A stretch of DNA of 64,000 nt, from positions 385,908-449,907 of the forward strand of contig NZ_LMPV01000001.1 in NCBI RefSeq assembly GCF_001423965.1. The letters run 5' to 3'. A model generated the notes under the pieces. The model saw nothing but the letters and a program-made list of their open reading frames with translations. It did not search any database and was not told the DNA's origin. This DNA comes from Exiguobacterium sp. Leaf196 (lineage in GTDB: Bacteria; Bacillota; Bacilli; Exiguobacteriales; Exiguobacteriaceae). Positions 16,919 through 24,590 of the stretch are shown in pieces. Each line of letters opens with the position of its first letter. The first letter of the stretch is position 1. A program made the position numbers and the translations under genes.

Positions 16919-17676
16919 TGCAACTCATCAACCGGACGATCGTCATCACCGGTGCTTCAAGTGGACTCGGGGAAGCACTGGCGCGCACTCTGCATAAAGA
17001 AGGGGCAAACTTGATTTTAATCGCACGACGCGAGGATCGATTACAAACGTTAGCATCTGAAATCCAGGCAGACTACCTGGTCTACGATTTGGAAGTGGCG
17101 CCCGAAATTCTTGCGAAAACACTCGCAAATCGTTATGGACGGATCGATATTTTGATTAATAACGCAGGTTTCGGGGAATTCAGCTTCCTAGACGATACTT
17201 CGATTGAAACGATCGAGTCGATGCATCGGATCAATGTCTTAACTCCTGTTCGCTTAACGAAAGCGTGCCTTCCGTTACTGAGAGAAGGGGGTATGATCGT
17301 CAATGTCGCGAGTCAAGCAGGAAAGCTGCCGACACCGAAGTCGACGATCTATTGCATGACGAAAGCAGCGATCCTGCAGTTTTCGAACGCCTTACGACTG
17401 GAGTTGCGTCCAAAAGGGATTCACGTCATGACGATTAATCCCGGACCGATCGCAACGGAATTTTTCGTAAGAGCGGACATTAGTCGGAAGTACGAAAAAA
17501 ATGTGGCCGCGATTGTCTTATCGAAAGAACAACTCGCACGGACTGTCGTCCGGGCGATGCGACGCCGAAAGCGAGAGGTCAATGCGCCATGGTGGATGGA
17601 GCTTTCAGCAAAAGGGTACGGCGTTATGCCACAGCTGATTGAATGGTTAGGAAAATCAGGTTTCGACAAAAAGTGA
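16918..17676 (+). CDS. short-chain dehydrogenase/reductase
   Basis: A 252-residue classical SDR. The cofactor motif TGASSGLG (11-18) and NNAG (81-84) are intact, and the catalytic residues are S132, Y145 and K149 (YCMTK). ARR at 36-38 after the second strand suggests NADPH preference. The basic segment RAMRRRKREVNAP and the C-terminal hydrophobic region (AKGYGVMPQLIEWLG) are typical of the DltE/YqjQ-like branch, some members of which act on lipid or ketone substrates. The substrate is unknown. It is coupled to the MBL gene and lies 19 bases before the lipoprotein gene. Confidence 0.85.
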   Translation: MQLINRTIVITGASSGLGEALARTLHKEGANLILIARREDRLQTLASEIQADYLVYDLEVAPEILAKTLANRYGRIDILINNAGFGEFSFLDDTSIETIESMHRINVLTPVRLTKACLPLLREGGMIVNVASQAGKLPTPKSTIYCMTKAAILQFSNALRLELRPKGIHVMTINPGPIATEFFVRADISRKYEKNVAAIVLSKEQLARTVVRAMRRRKREVNAPWWMELSAKGYGVMPQLIEWLGKSGFDKK

Positions 17677-17695
17677 TGACGGAGGAGAACAACGA

Positions 17696-18892
17696 ATGAA
17701 AACAAAAGTAATCAGCTTTCTTGCCTTAGGTACCCTGCTTGCAGGATGTGGGTCACCGGATGCAACACCGGAACCGAAGAATGTCTTAGGAACTTCTTAT
17801 CAGACAATTGAAAAAGAAGCGGAAAAATCAACGGTTCGGATGTACATGTGGGGCGGCGATGACGGCATCAATGCCTACATCGATGAGTACGTAGCACCGC
17901 GTCTGAAGAAGGAGCACAATATTACGTTAGAACGTGTCCCAATCGAGACGGCAGACATTATTCAAAAATTACGTGCTGAGAAAAAGGCAGGTAAGGAAAA
18001 AGGCGTCATCGATGTCGTCTGGATTAATGGCGATAACTTCTTGAATGCTAAAAAAGATGAGTTACTTTATGGGGAAATTACAAAAGTTCTTCCAAACATG
18101 AAATACGTTGATGCTGCCGCCCAAAGTTCAGATAGCGGTACGAAAACAGACGGGCTCGAAGCCGCATGGGGAAAAGTCCAATATACGTTGCACTATGACG
18201 CAGCTGATGTAAAGTCGCCACCAAAGGACTTACAAGCGTTGAAGTCTTGGGTCAAGGAAAATCCAGGACGCTTCACGTATCCAGAAGTGACGGATTTTAC
18301 AGGAAACGCCTTCGTCCGTCACGTCATGTATGGTGTCGAATCGAACGCGACCCTAAAAGACCCAAAAGCAGACTTCAAGAAGACATGGGCTTACCTGAAC
18401 GAAATCAAACCGTACCTCTGGAAAAAGGGGAAGACGTATCCGAAGACGCTTGCGCAACTCGATCAGTTATACGCGAAGGGAGACGTCGACTTCACGATGG
18501 GCTTCAACGAACGACGGGCAGAACAAGAAGTGAAGTCAGGAACGTTTCCGAAACAAACGCGTCCGATTGTTTTGAAGGATGGCTCAATCGCATCGACCCA
18601 TTTCCTTTCCGTACCATTCAACGCACCGAACCCGAGAGGTGCACTCGTTACGATCAATACGCTGTTGTCACCAGAGGCACAATTGAAAAAATATGATGCG
18701 ACTTACTGGGGCGATGGAACGAGTCTCGATTTGTCGACACTTGATCAGGCAGAACAAAAGCAGTTCGCTGATGTACCGGCCGCACCGTCGACACCGAAGC
18801 CGAGTGTCTTTGAAGGGAAAGTCCGGACGGAACTAGATCCATCGGTCTTCGAGATGATCCGTAAGGAATGGCCGTCTCGTGTGGCGCGGTAA
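17696..18892 (+). CDS. ynjB: YnjB-like ABC transporter solute-binding lipoprotein
   Basis: A 398-residue exported lipoprotein: signal peptide with lipobox LLAGC (C18). The mature part starts with an unstructured linker, then the extracellular binding protein fold. The early blocks MYMWGGDDGINAYIDEYVAP and IDVVWINGDNF match my recollection of the E. coli YnjB family (uncharacterised YnjBCD transport system). It would capture the substrate for the two downstream permeases. GGAGGAGAA precedes the ATG. The ligand is unknown; the nearest described relatives by fold are iron, thiamine and putrescine binding proteins. Its end overlaps the next gene by 14 bases. Confidence 0.8.
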   Translation: MKTKVISFLALGTLLAGCGSPDATPEPKNVLGTSYQTIEKEAEKSTVRMYMWGGDDGINAYIDEYVAPRLKKEHNITLERVPIETADIIQKLRAEKKAGKEKGVIDVVWINGDNFLNAKKDELLYGEITKVLPNMKYVDAAAQSSDSGTKTDGLEAAWGKVQYTLHYDAADVKSPPKDLQALKSWVKENPGRFTYPEVTDFTGNAFVRHVMYGVESNATLKDPKADFKKTWAYLNEIKPYLWKKGKTYPKTLAQLDQLYAKGDVDFTMGFNERRAEQEVKSGTFPKQTRPIVLKDGSIASTHFLSVPFNAPNPRGALVTINTLLSPEAQLKKYDATYWGDGTSLDLSTLDQAEQKQFADVPAAPSTPKPSVFEGKVRTELDPSVFEMIRKEWPSRVAR

Positions 18893-19637
18893 CGTATATC
18901 CTGCTGCAATTCTGATGGCAGGGATGGTCTTATACGGGCTGTGGGTCAGTGTTTCAATGACGTCACCCGCCGACTATCATGAGCTACTGACGGATGACGT
19001 CTTTTTAGAGAGTCTAACCGCCAGTAGTTACGTTGCCATCGTGAGTACGGGCATTGCCTTGATCATCGGTGTGATGCTCGCACGAATCTTGAGCAGAACA
19101 CGGCTAGCGGTGTTGCTCGCGATTCCGTTATTCATTCCTCATCTAGGAGCGGCGTATCTCGCAATCCTCTACCTCAGTGATGTGCCGATCATCGGACCGC
19201 ATGAAGGGAACTACATCAGTGTCATCTTGACGTATCTATATAAAGAAATTCCGTTCGTCTTTTTTTATCTCTTACCGGTTGTACGACGTCTCGATCCACG
19301 TTACCAAGAACTTGGTATGATGCTCGATTTATCGCCAGTGCGCCGATTCTGGCATGCACGGGGTGTGTTCCTGCTCGTTCCCATGCTTGAAGCCGGCTTT
19401 ATCTTACTTGCCTTTATTTTATTCGCGTATGAAATTCCGGCATTGCTCGGCGTGACCTATCCGAAATTACTTGGCGTCTATGCCTTTGACTTATACACAC
19501 AAGGTGATTTATCGGAACAACCGCTCGCTTTTGCGATGAGTGTCGTCTTGACGGGTGGACTTTTCCTCTTACTAGTGCTCATGACGGGTTTAACCCGCCC
19601 GTTGGCAACGAAGATCAGTAGGGGGCGAAGTGAATGA
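18879..19637 (+). CDS. YnjC-like ABC permease, first half
   Basis: A 252-residue permease with about six helices. The coupling loop is seen in DPRYQELGMMLDLSPVRRFW. In E. coli, YnjC is a single protein of about 510 residues with two permease modules; here two separate genes of 252 and 248 residues take its place, and this one matches the N-terminal module by order. The start is GTG 18879-18881 inside the end of the lipoprotein gene, with AAGGA 11 bases upstream; no better codon exists. It overlaps the next gene by 4 bases (ATGA). Confidence 0.75.
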   Translation: MWRGNVYPAAILMAGMVLYGLWVSVSMTSPADYHELLTDDVFLESLTASSYVAIVSTGIALIIGVMLARILSRTRLAVLLAIPLFIPHLGAAYLAILYLSDVPIIGPHEGNYISVILTYLYKEIPFVFFYLLPVVRRLDPRYQELGMMLDLSPVRRFWHARGVFLLVPMLEAGFILLAFILFAYEIPALLGVTYPKLLGVYAFDLYTQGDLSEQPLAFAMSVVLTGGLFLLLVLMTGLTRPLATKISRGRSE

Positions 19638-20380
19638 AAAAAACTAGCGTCATCGTATGCGTTGTTCTTCTTTTCAACGTTCCATTGATCGGATTAATTC
19701 CGGGAGAATGGAATTGGAATCCGCGTCTTGAAGCAACGCTTGGTACGACCATTGCGATGGTCTGTGCCGTTATATTGTTAAATCATCTTTTCGGATACAT
19801 GGCAGGAAAAGCGATCGCTTTTCAAACCGGGATACGCATTCGTATAGCAGAGTTCTTGATTAGTTTGCCGCTATTCGTTCCCGTCTTATTGTTGTCGTTC
19901 GGTCTCTATTTGACATGGATCCGGCTCGGTCTGGCAGATCGTTTTTTCGGTGTACTGCTCGTGTTGCTTCTGCCGACATTGCCATATACAGTCCGTTTGT
20001 ACACGAACGGATTTCAGACGCTCGGTGAGCGGATGCTCGAACAGATGGTCTTGCTCGAAGGAAATCGATTCAAACGTTGGTTTTATTTGACAGGACCGAT
20101 GTTACGATCGACATTACAGTCCGTGACGTTGCTCGTCACCGTGATCACGATCAGTCAATATGCTCTTGTTGCGTTGATTGGAGGCGGAATCGTCCGCATG
20201 ATCGCACTGGAAGTGTTCCCGGCGTATTCTGGTAATTCGCAGGAGGCAGCTCGTCTGGCAACACTTTGGTTGATTGGATTACCTGTTCTTTTTTATGTAT
20301 TACAAGCCGTTATTTTTTCTAGCTGGATACGAATCGTACGGAGGCGTTTAAATGGAAGTCACGATACAACAAGTCAATAA
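19634..20380 (+). CDS. YnjC-like ABC permease, second half
   Basis: A 248-residue permease with about six helices. The coupling loop TLGERMLEQMVLLEGNRFKR lies near residues 134-153. It pairs with the preceding permease to form the pore. The gene overlaps the ATPase gene by 29 bases, so the C-terminal tail (RRRLNGSHDTTSQ) is encoded over the ATPase ribosome site; this points to tight translational coupling. The substrate is unknown. Confidence 0.75.
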   Translation: MKKTSVIVCVVLLFNVPLIGLIPGEWNWNPRLEATLGTTIAMVCAVILLNHLFGYMAGKAIAFQTGIRIRIAEFLISLPLFVPVLLLSFGLYLTWIRLGLADRFFGVLLVLLLPTLPYTVRLYTNGFQTLGERMLEQMVLLEGNRFKRWFYLTGPMLRSTLQSVTLLVTVITISQYALVALIGGGIVRMIALEVFPAYSGNSQEAARLATLWLIGLPVLFYVLQAVIFSSWIRIVRRRLNGSHDTTSQ

Positions 20381-21239
20381 ACGATTTGGAAGCAAACAAG
20401 TGTTGTCTGATATCGATGTAAGCATCGCGTCTGGACAATGCGTGGCTTTAGTCGGACCGAGTGGTAGCGGGAAAACGACGCTTCTCCGCCTGATTGCGGG
20501 TCTCGAACGTGTGACGAGTGGAGTGATTCGATTTGGGGAACGAGACGTCACGACACTCTCTCCGAATCAACGAGGTGTGACGATGATGTTTCAACGCTCT
20601 TTATTGTTTCCGCATTTGAACGTTGAACAAAACATTCGCCTCGGTGCGAAACAGTTAACACCGATCGAACTTGATTCTTGGTTATATCGCGTCGGACTCG
20701 AGGGGAGAGGACGAAGTGCCATCCACGAACTTTCAGGGGGTGAACAGCAACGTGCGAGTCTAGCTCGTGCGCTGGCGAGTCAACCGGACTTCTTGTTGCT
20801 CGATGAACCGTTCTCGAGTCTAGATGTACCGAGACGACGAGAACTTCGGACATTGATCCGAAAGTTGACCGAGGAACAAGGCGTCACGACACTGCTTGTC
20901 ACGCATGACCGGGAAGAGGCAATGGCGATGGCGGATGTCATTTATGTTTTGGAACAAGGACGGATCGTGGATCGCGGCACACCGATCACGCTCAGTCAGA
21001 CAAGTCCGTTTTTCGGTGAAGGCATCTACATCGAAGCGACTTGGTATCCGTTGACGTCAGTTAACTTGGTCTCAAGACCGACGAAGGAAACGGATGAGCG
21101 TGTTACGATTACGAAAGAACTCATTCAATATGGCGTACGGTTCTACGAAGTGGAACGGCCATCAGGCGAACGGCTCGTACTTTCTTCAGACGAGACGATT
21201 CATTCGATAGAAGGGTATATCGTTAGAAAGGAGGGGTGA
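20352..21239 (+). CDS. ynjD: YnjD-like ABC transporter ATP-binding protein
   Basis: A 295-residue ABC ATPase. Walker A is GPSGSGKTT (35-43), the signature is LSGGEQQR (127-134), Walker B is FLLLDEP (147-153), and the switch His is H185 (LLVTHD). The core fits the sulfate/iron/thiamine/putrescine importer group. E. coli YnjD is only about 217 residues; here some 80 extra residues follow the core, with a beta-rich sequence that could be a regulatory domain (RVTITKELIQYGVRFYEVE). It powers the two permeases. It is followed after one base by the phosphatidyltransferase gene. Confidence 0.85.
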   Translation: MEVTIQQVNKRFGSKQVLSDIDVSIASGQCVALVGPSGSGKTTLLRLIAGLERVTSGVIRFGERDVTTLSPNQRGVTMMFQRSLLFPHLNVEQNIRLGAKQLTPIELDSWLYRVGLEGRGRSAIHELSGGEQQRASLARALASQPDFLLLDEPFSSLDVPRRRELRTLIRKLTEEQGVTTLLVTHDREEAMAMADVIYVLEQGRIVDRGTPITLSQTSPFFGEGIYIEATWYPLTSVNLVSRPTKETDERVTITKELIQYGVRFYEVERPSGERLVLSSDETIHSIEGYIVRKEG

Positions 21240-21240
21240 C

Positions 21241-21822
21241 ATGTTAGATACGCGTGCGCGTAAAATCGTTCAACCCCTGTTTGATCAAGGGGCGACCTTA
21301 TTTAAGAAAATTGGATTATCAGCGACGCAGGTGACGATCATTTCGGGAATCATCGGCGGTGCGACGGGCTTTTTCGTCTATAACGACATGATGGGAACGG
21401 CAATTGTCCTATTGTGGATCTCGGGTATGCTCGACGTCATTGATGGCACGATGGCAAGAAAAGAGAAGACAACACCAATTGGTACGATCCTTGATCTTGT
21501 TCTCGACCGAATTGTCGAACTGTCAGTGTTAATTGGTCTCGCACTCCGGTTTCCGGAAACGCAGGTTGTGATTCTGTTACTTGTCGCATCATTCGTCATT
21601 GGGATGACGATGTTCCTTGCGATCGGAGCAGTTAGTGAGAACTACGGTTACAAGTCGTTTCAATATCAACCAGGACTCATCGAACGAACGGAAGGATTCC
21701 TATTCTTGACGGCGATGATTCTGTTTCCAAGTGCTATCATCTGGATCGCAAGTGTTTTCTTGATCGCTGAACTCTATACGGTTGGAGAACGATTCCATCA
21801 AGCATCGAAGGTGTTACGATGA
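21241..21822 (+). CDS. ynjF: CDP-alcohol phosphatidyltransferase, YnjF-like
   Basis: A 193-residue integral membrane enzyme of the CDP-alcohol phosphatidyltransferase family. The complete signature is present: D65, D68-G69, A72-R73, G81, D85, D89. Such enzymes move a phospholipid or other phosphoalcohol from a CDP-activated donor to an acceptor alcohol in the membrane. It is distinct from the housekeeping pgsA at 49108. E. coli ynjF sits beside ynjBCD in the same order, which suggests that transporter and enzyme act on the same compound. Acceptor and product are unknown. It overlaps the Nudix gene by 4 bases. Confidence 0.85.
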   Translation: MLDTRARKIVQPLFDQGATLFKKIGLSATQVTIISGIIGGATGFFVYNDMMGTAIVLLWISGMLDVIDGTMARKEKTTPIGTILDLVLDRIVELSVLIGLALRFPETQVVILLLVASFVIGMTMFLAIGAVSENYGYKSFQYQPGLIERTEGFLFLTAMILFPSAIIWIASVFLIAELYTVGERFHQASKVLR

Positions 21823-22409
21823 GTGAACAAGAGATGATCATGACGGTGGACCGAGCTGGGAATCCGCTCGGACCGCGTCCGCGATCAGAAGTCCACGCAA
21901 AAGGTCTATGGCATGAAACGTTTCATTGTTTCGTCTATGATCCAACGCGGGACGTCGTGTTGCTCCAGCAACGTTCTGAACAAAAGAAGGACTTTCCGGG
22001 AATGCTCGATATCACGGCAGCCGGTCATCTGCTTGCAAATGAGACGGTTGAAGATGGTGTCCGGGAACTCGAAGAAGAGATTGGTTTAGCTTATACCTTT
22101 GATCAACTAATACCTCTTGGAGTTCAGGAGGAGGAGTTTCGGGATGCGACACTTTGGGATTGTGAACGATGCCATGTGTTTCTCGCACAAAGTGATCAAG
22201 CGTTAGAATCGTATAGGCTCCAGGAAACCGAAGTGAAACGATTAATCGCTTTTTCGATTGAGCAGTTGGATCGCATCGCTGACGTGACGATTGAGCGTAT
22301 TCAGGATAAAACAGGAGAATGGTTCGATCGTCATCAATTCGTTCCGCATCCTTCTTCTTACTGGAAACATGTCCAACAGGGAATCGAAAGATTACGTAAC
22401 CTAAGCTAA
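21819..22409 (+). CDS. Nudix hydrolase
   Basis: A 196-residue Nudix protein of the isopentenyl-diphosphate-isomerase-like (YfcD-type) branch. The Nudix box runs from G69 to L90 (GHLLANETVEDGVRELEEEI), with REL-EEE-IGL intact. The gap between the first Glu and the RE pair is six residues, one shorter than the textbook box. It would hydrolyse a nucleoside diphosphate linked to another group; given the preceding enzyme, a CDP-alcohol or a by-product of its use is a possible substrate (inference). In E. coli a Nudix gene (nudG) also follows ynjF. Last gene of the operon. Confidence 0.85.
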   Translation: MSEQEMIMTVDRAGNPLGPRPRSEVHAKGLWHETFHCFVYDPTRDVVLLQQRSEQKKDFPGMLDITAAGHLLANETVEDGVRELEEEIGLAYTFDQLIPLGVQEEEFRDATLWDCERCHVFLAQSDQALESYRLQETEVKRLIAFSIEQLDRIADVTIERIQDKTGEWFDRHQFVPHPSSYWKHVQQGIERLRNLS

Positions 22410-22430
22410 TCTTGAGAATTATGACACAGA

Positions 22431-22470
22431 ACGACCTACGATCGAATGTGATGTCGACGTAGGTCGTTTT
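22431..22470 (+). terminator. intrinsic terminator of Ynj-like operon
   Basis: ACGACCTACG-A-TCG pairs with CGA-CGTAGGTCGT and is followed by TTTTC. Confidence 0.85.
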
Positions 22471-22520
22471 CATTCGTACATTTGTTCGACACGAGAGTAG
22501 CGGAATTCAGGTATATTTGA

Positions 22521-22539
22521 GATAATTAAGTATATATAC
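22521..22539 (+). promoter_or_regulatory. PadR promoter element and palindrome
   Basis: A -10-like GATAAT (22521-22526) followed by the perfect 10-base palindrome GTATATATAC (22530-22539), 25 bases before the PadR start codon. PadR proteins often bind AT-rich dyads at their own promoters, so autoregulation is plausible. Confidence 0.35.
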
Positions 22540-22564
22540 AAAAGAAGGAAAGAAGGTGCAGCCA

Positions 22565-23101
22565 GTGGCATTACGATTTGCACTACTCGGGCTGCTGACC
22601 CAAGGGGAAGCGACCGGTTATGATTTGAGCGCGACTTTTAAAAAACAGATGATCCACTTCTGGACCGCACATCATACACAAATATACCGAGAGTTGTTAA
22701 AAATGGAAGAGGCAGAACTTGTGACGAGCGTTCATATCGTTCAAGAAGATCTGCCGGATAAGAAAGTCTATTCGATCACGGATAAAGGGCGGACGGAGCT
22801 CGTCGAATGGTTACGGACACCGAATGAATTCAAACCGAAGATGAAGGATGAGAACTTGATGCGGGTCTCGCTCTTGCATCTTCTCCCACTAGAGGAAGCT
22901 GTCGCTTATCTAGAAGAATCGAAGCGACACCATCAATTTGCCGTCGAGATGATGCAAAGCTGGCGTCACGATCATCTCGAGAATGGTGCGACACTAGGTG
23001 AGACCTTGACGAGTGAATACGGCTTGCGTATGATGTTGAATTACTTGGACTGGTGTGATTGGGCGATCGCGGAAATCAGAAAAAACGGAGCGAACGTCTA
23101 A
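22565..23101 (+). CDS. PadR-family transcriptional regulator
   Basis: A 178-residue regulator with the PadR winged-helix domain at the N-terminus (LRFALLGLLTQGEATGYDLS; YSITDKGRTEL closing the wing) and the Vir-type helical C-terminal domain (EEAVAYLEESKRHH, LNYLDWCDWAIAEI) that dimerises. The GTG at 22565 is chosen because AGAAGG lies 8 bases before it and family members begin right before LR-ALLGLL; an in-frame GTG at 22556 would add three residues. Targets and ligand are unknown. It could regulate the upstream operon or the gene that follows. Confidence 0.85.
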   Translation: MALRFALLGLLTQGEATGYDLSATFKKQMIHFWTAHHTQIYRELLKMEEAELVTSVHIVQEDLPDKKVYSITDKGRTELVEWLRTPNEFKPKMKDENLMRVSLLHLLPLEEAVAYLEESKRHHQFAVEMMQSWRHDHLENGATLGETLTSEYGLRMMLNYLDWCDWAIAEIRKNGANV

Positions 23102-23155
23102 CAAAACTGGCTCGACTGTCATGTAGATGGCGGATTCGAGCCAGTCTTGTTTTTG
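23102..23155 (+). terminator. intrinsic terminator after padR
   Basis: ACTGGCTCGA pairs with TCGAGCCAGT, with A/T arms around it, followed by TTTTT. The next gene's ribosome site comes only 15-20 bases later with no room for a separate promoter, so that gene depends on read-through. Confidence 0.75.
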
Positions 23156-23180
23156 ATGAGATGAAGTAAGGAGTTAAACC

Positions 23181-23798
23181 ATGTACTTTAATGATTACGA
23201 AGACTGGATCGAAGAAGAAGCAGAAGCGTTATTTCACCTACATGAAGAACCGTTGACGCGAGAAGCGACGTCGTATTCGCAATTTACGGCGTATGTAGAG
23301 GAGGCACTCCTCGAGCCATTATTACTCAAATTACGCTGGCTCGGAGAAGCGGAAGAAGAGGAGATTCTAGAACAGGCGGATCCAACCGTCTGGAAGAATG
23401 CTTCGGGCAATTCGGAAGCCTCACTTCGACGAGATGTATTAAGACGGGTCGTCGAGCGAGACTTGACGGCGCATATCCTTGCGTACCTGACACCGATTCT
23501 TGAAGCTAGACAAACAGCTTATGTGACAGAATTAGAACAGCTTCAATTGGCCCATGCTGAACAAATGGATGAGGTCAAACAGCATGAGCAACAGATCGAG
23601 AGCGGACCACCACCTGAGAAAATTAAAAAGTGGTGGTATTTCAAAGAAAAAGAAGTAGCTCGTTCCTTTACAGAGGAAGAACGATCAATGCTGCGAGCCC
23701 AACAGCAACAACTCGAGGACGAGTTAAAGCGACTCGAACAAAAAACACGTGAGACAGAAGCTGATCTCGAACGATTGGATTCACTTCACCGTCTATAA
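23181..23798 (+). CDS. hypothetical coiled-coil protein
   Basis: A 205-residue acidic, soluble protein that I do not recognise. The first 110 residues are helical and Glu-rich (WIEEEAEALFHLHEEP), then a charged helix leads to the short block PPPEKIKKWWYFKEKE. Residues 160-205 are a clear coiled coil (LRAQQQQLEDELKRLEQ). No signal peptide or membrane helix. It follows padR through a terminator, with AAGGAG 8 bases before the ATG. The arrangement suggests it is expressed with the regulator at a reduced level. Confidence 0.7.
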   Translation: MYFNDYEDWIEEEAEALFHLHEEPLTREATSYSQFTAYVEEALLEPLLLKLRWLGEAEEEEILEQADPTVWKNASGNSEASLRRDVLRRVVERDLTAHILAYLTPILEARQTAYVTELEQLQLAHAEQMDEVKQHEQQIESGPPPEKIKKWWYFKEKEVARSFTEEERSMLRAQQQQLEDELKRLEQKTRETEADLERLDSLHRL

Positions 23799-23804
23799 CG
23801 TATG

Positions 23805-23845
23805 AAAAAATGGAGCAGGCGACATACCGTCGCCTGCTCCATTTT
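23805..23845. terminator. bidirectional intrinsic terminator
   Basis: A perfect 17-bp stem (AAAATGGAGCAGGCGAC and its complement) with loop ATACC, between convergent genes. Confidence 0.9.
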
Positions 23846-23863
23846 CTATAAGCACTGTTCCTA

Positions 23864-24523
23864 TTAAGCTTGTGTAGCCAGTTTCGCAAGGACTAGTTTT
23901 GCGACTGCTTCACTTGAAGCCGGGTTTTGTCCTGTGACGACATTGCCGTCGATGACAGCGAACTCTTTACCAGCATCCGATGTCAGGAAAGTAGCCCCTT
24001 CACCGCGAAGTGTCGTCTCGAGCAAGAATGGTACTTTATCTTCGAGACCTGTTGATTTTTCCTCTTCATCTGTAAAGCCGTTGATTTGACGACCTGATAC
24101 GAAGGGTTTGCCATCGATCATGACGTGCGCGAAGGCAGCAGGACCATGACAGACCGATGCGACGACGCCGTCTTTTTTGATGACAGCTTCGATAGCACTC
24201 GCCACTTGTGGGTTATTTGGGAAGTCGACGACCGCACCGTGACCACCTGGGAAGTAGACAGCGTCAAATGATGCTGGATCTACTTCAGAAAGTGCTTTCG
24301 TATCGTGCAACGCACGGCGAGCATCTTGGAATTTCGGTAAGATTTCTTTGACGATCGATGCTTTATCGATCGGAACATCTCCGCCTTTGATGGACGTGAC
24401 CGTCACGTCATGTCCTGCATCTTTGAACAGGTTGTAGGGTGCTGCGAACTCCTCGAACCATAATCCTGTTTTGTGACCATTCATGTCATCTGCGCTTGTT
24501 GATACGATTAAAATACGTGCCAT
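23864..24523 (-). CDS. DJ-1/PfpI-type protein, Hsp31-like
   Basis: A 219-residue protein of the DJ-1/PfpI superfamily, Hsp31/glyoxalase III-like branch. The nucleophile is C125 in the elbow ASVCHGPAAF; E24/E25 in LWFEEFAAPY is the conserved acidic partner; YFPGGHGAVVDF carries the oxyanion region. Known members convert methylglyoxal to D-lactate without glutathione or act as redox chaperones and deglycases. The gene lies 67 bases after an aldo-keto reductase, another carbonyl-detoxifying enzyme, on the same strand. GAGGAGGAG precedes the ATG. Confidence 0.85.
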   Translation of the reverse strand: MARILIVSTSADDMNGHKTGLWFEEFAAPYNLFKDAGHDVTVTSIKGGDVPIDKASIVKEILPKFQDARRALHDTKALSEVDPASFDAVYFPGGHGAVVDFPNNPQVASAIEAVIKKDGVVASVCHGPAAFAHVMIDGKPFVSGRQINGFTDEEEKSTGLEDKVPFLLETTLRGEGATFLTSDAGKEFAVIDGNVVTGQNPASSEAVAKLVLAKLATQA

Positions 24524-24590
24524 AATAAAACTCCTCCTCTGTATGAACGTTACAAAGAAGGAGATTCCCGGAGAAGTGGAGTGTTAAACC

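Noticed and set aside
21241-21822. Second pgsA
   Set aside because: The signature is that of the same superfamily, but the genomic context, the sequence around the motif and the presence of a canonical pgsA at 49108 argue for a YnjF-type enzyme.
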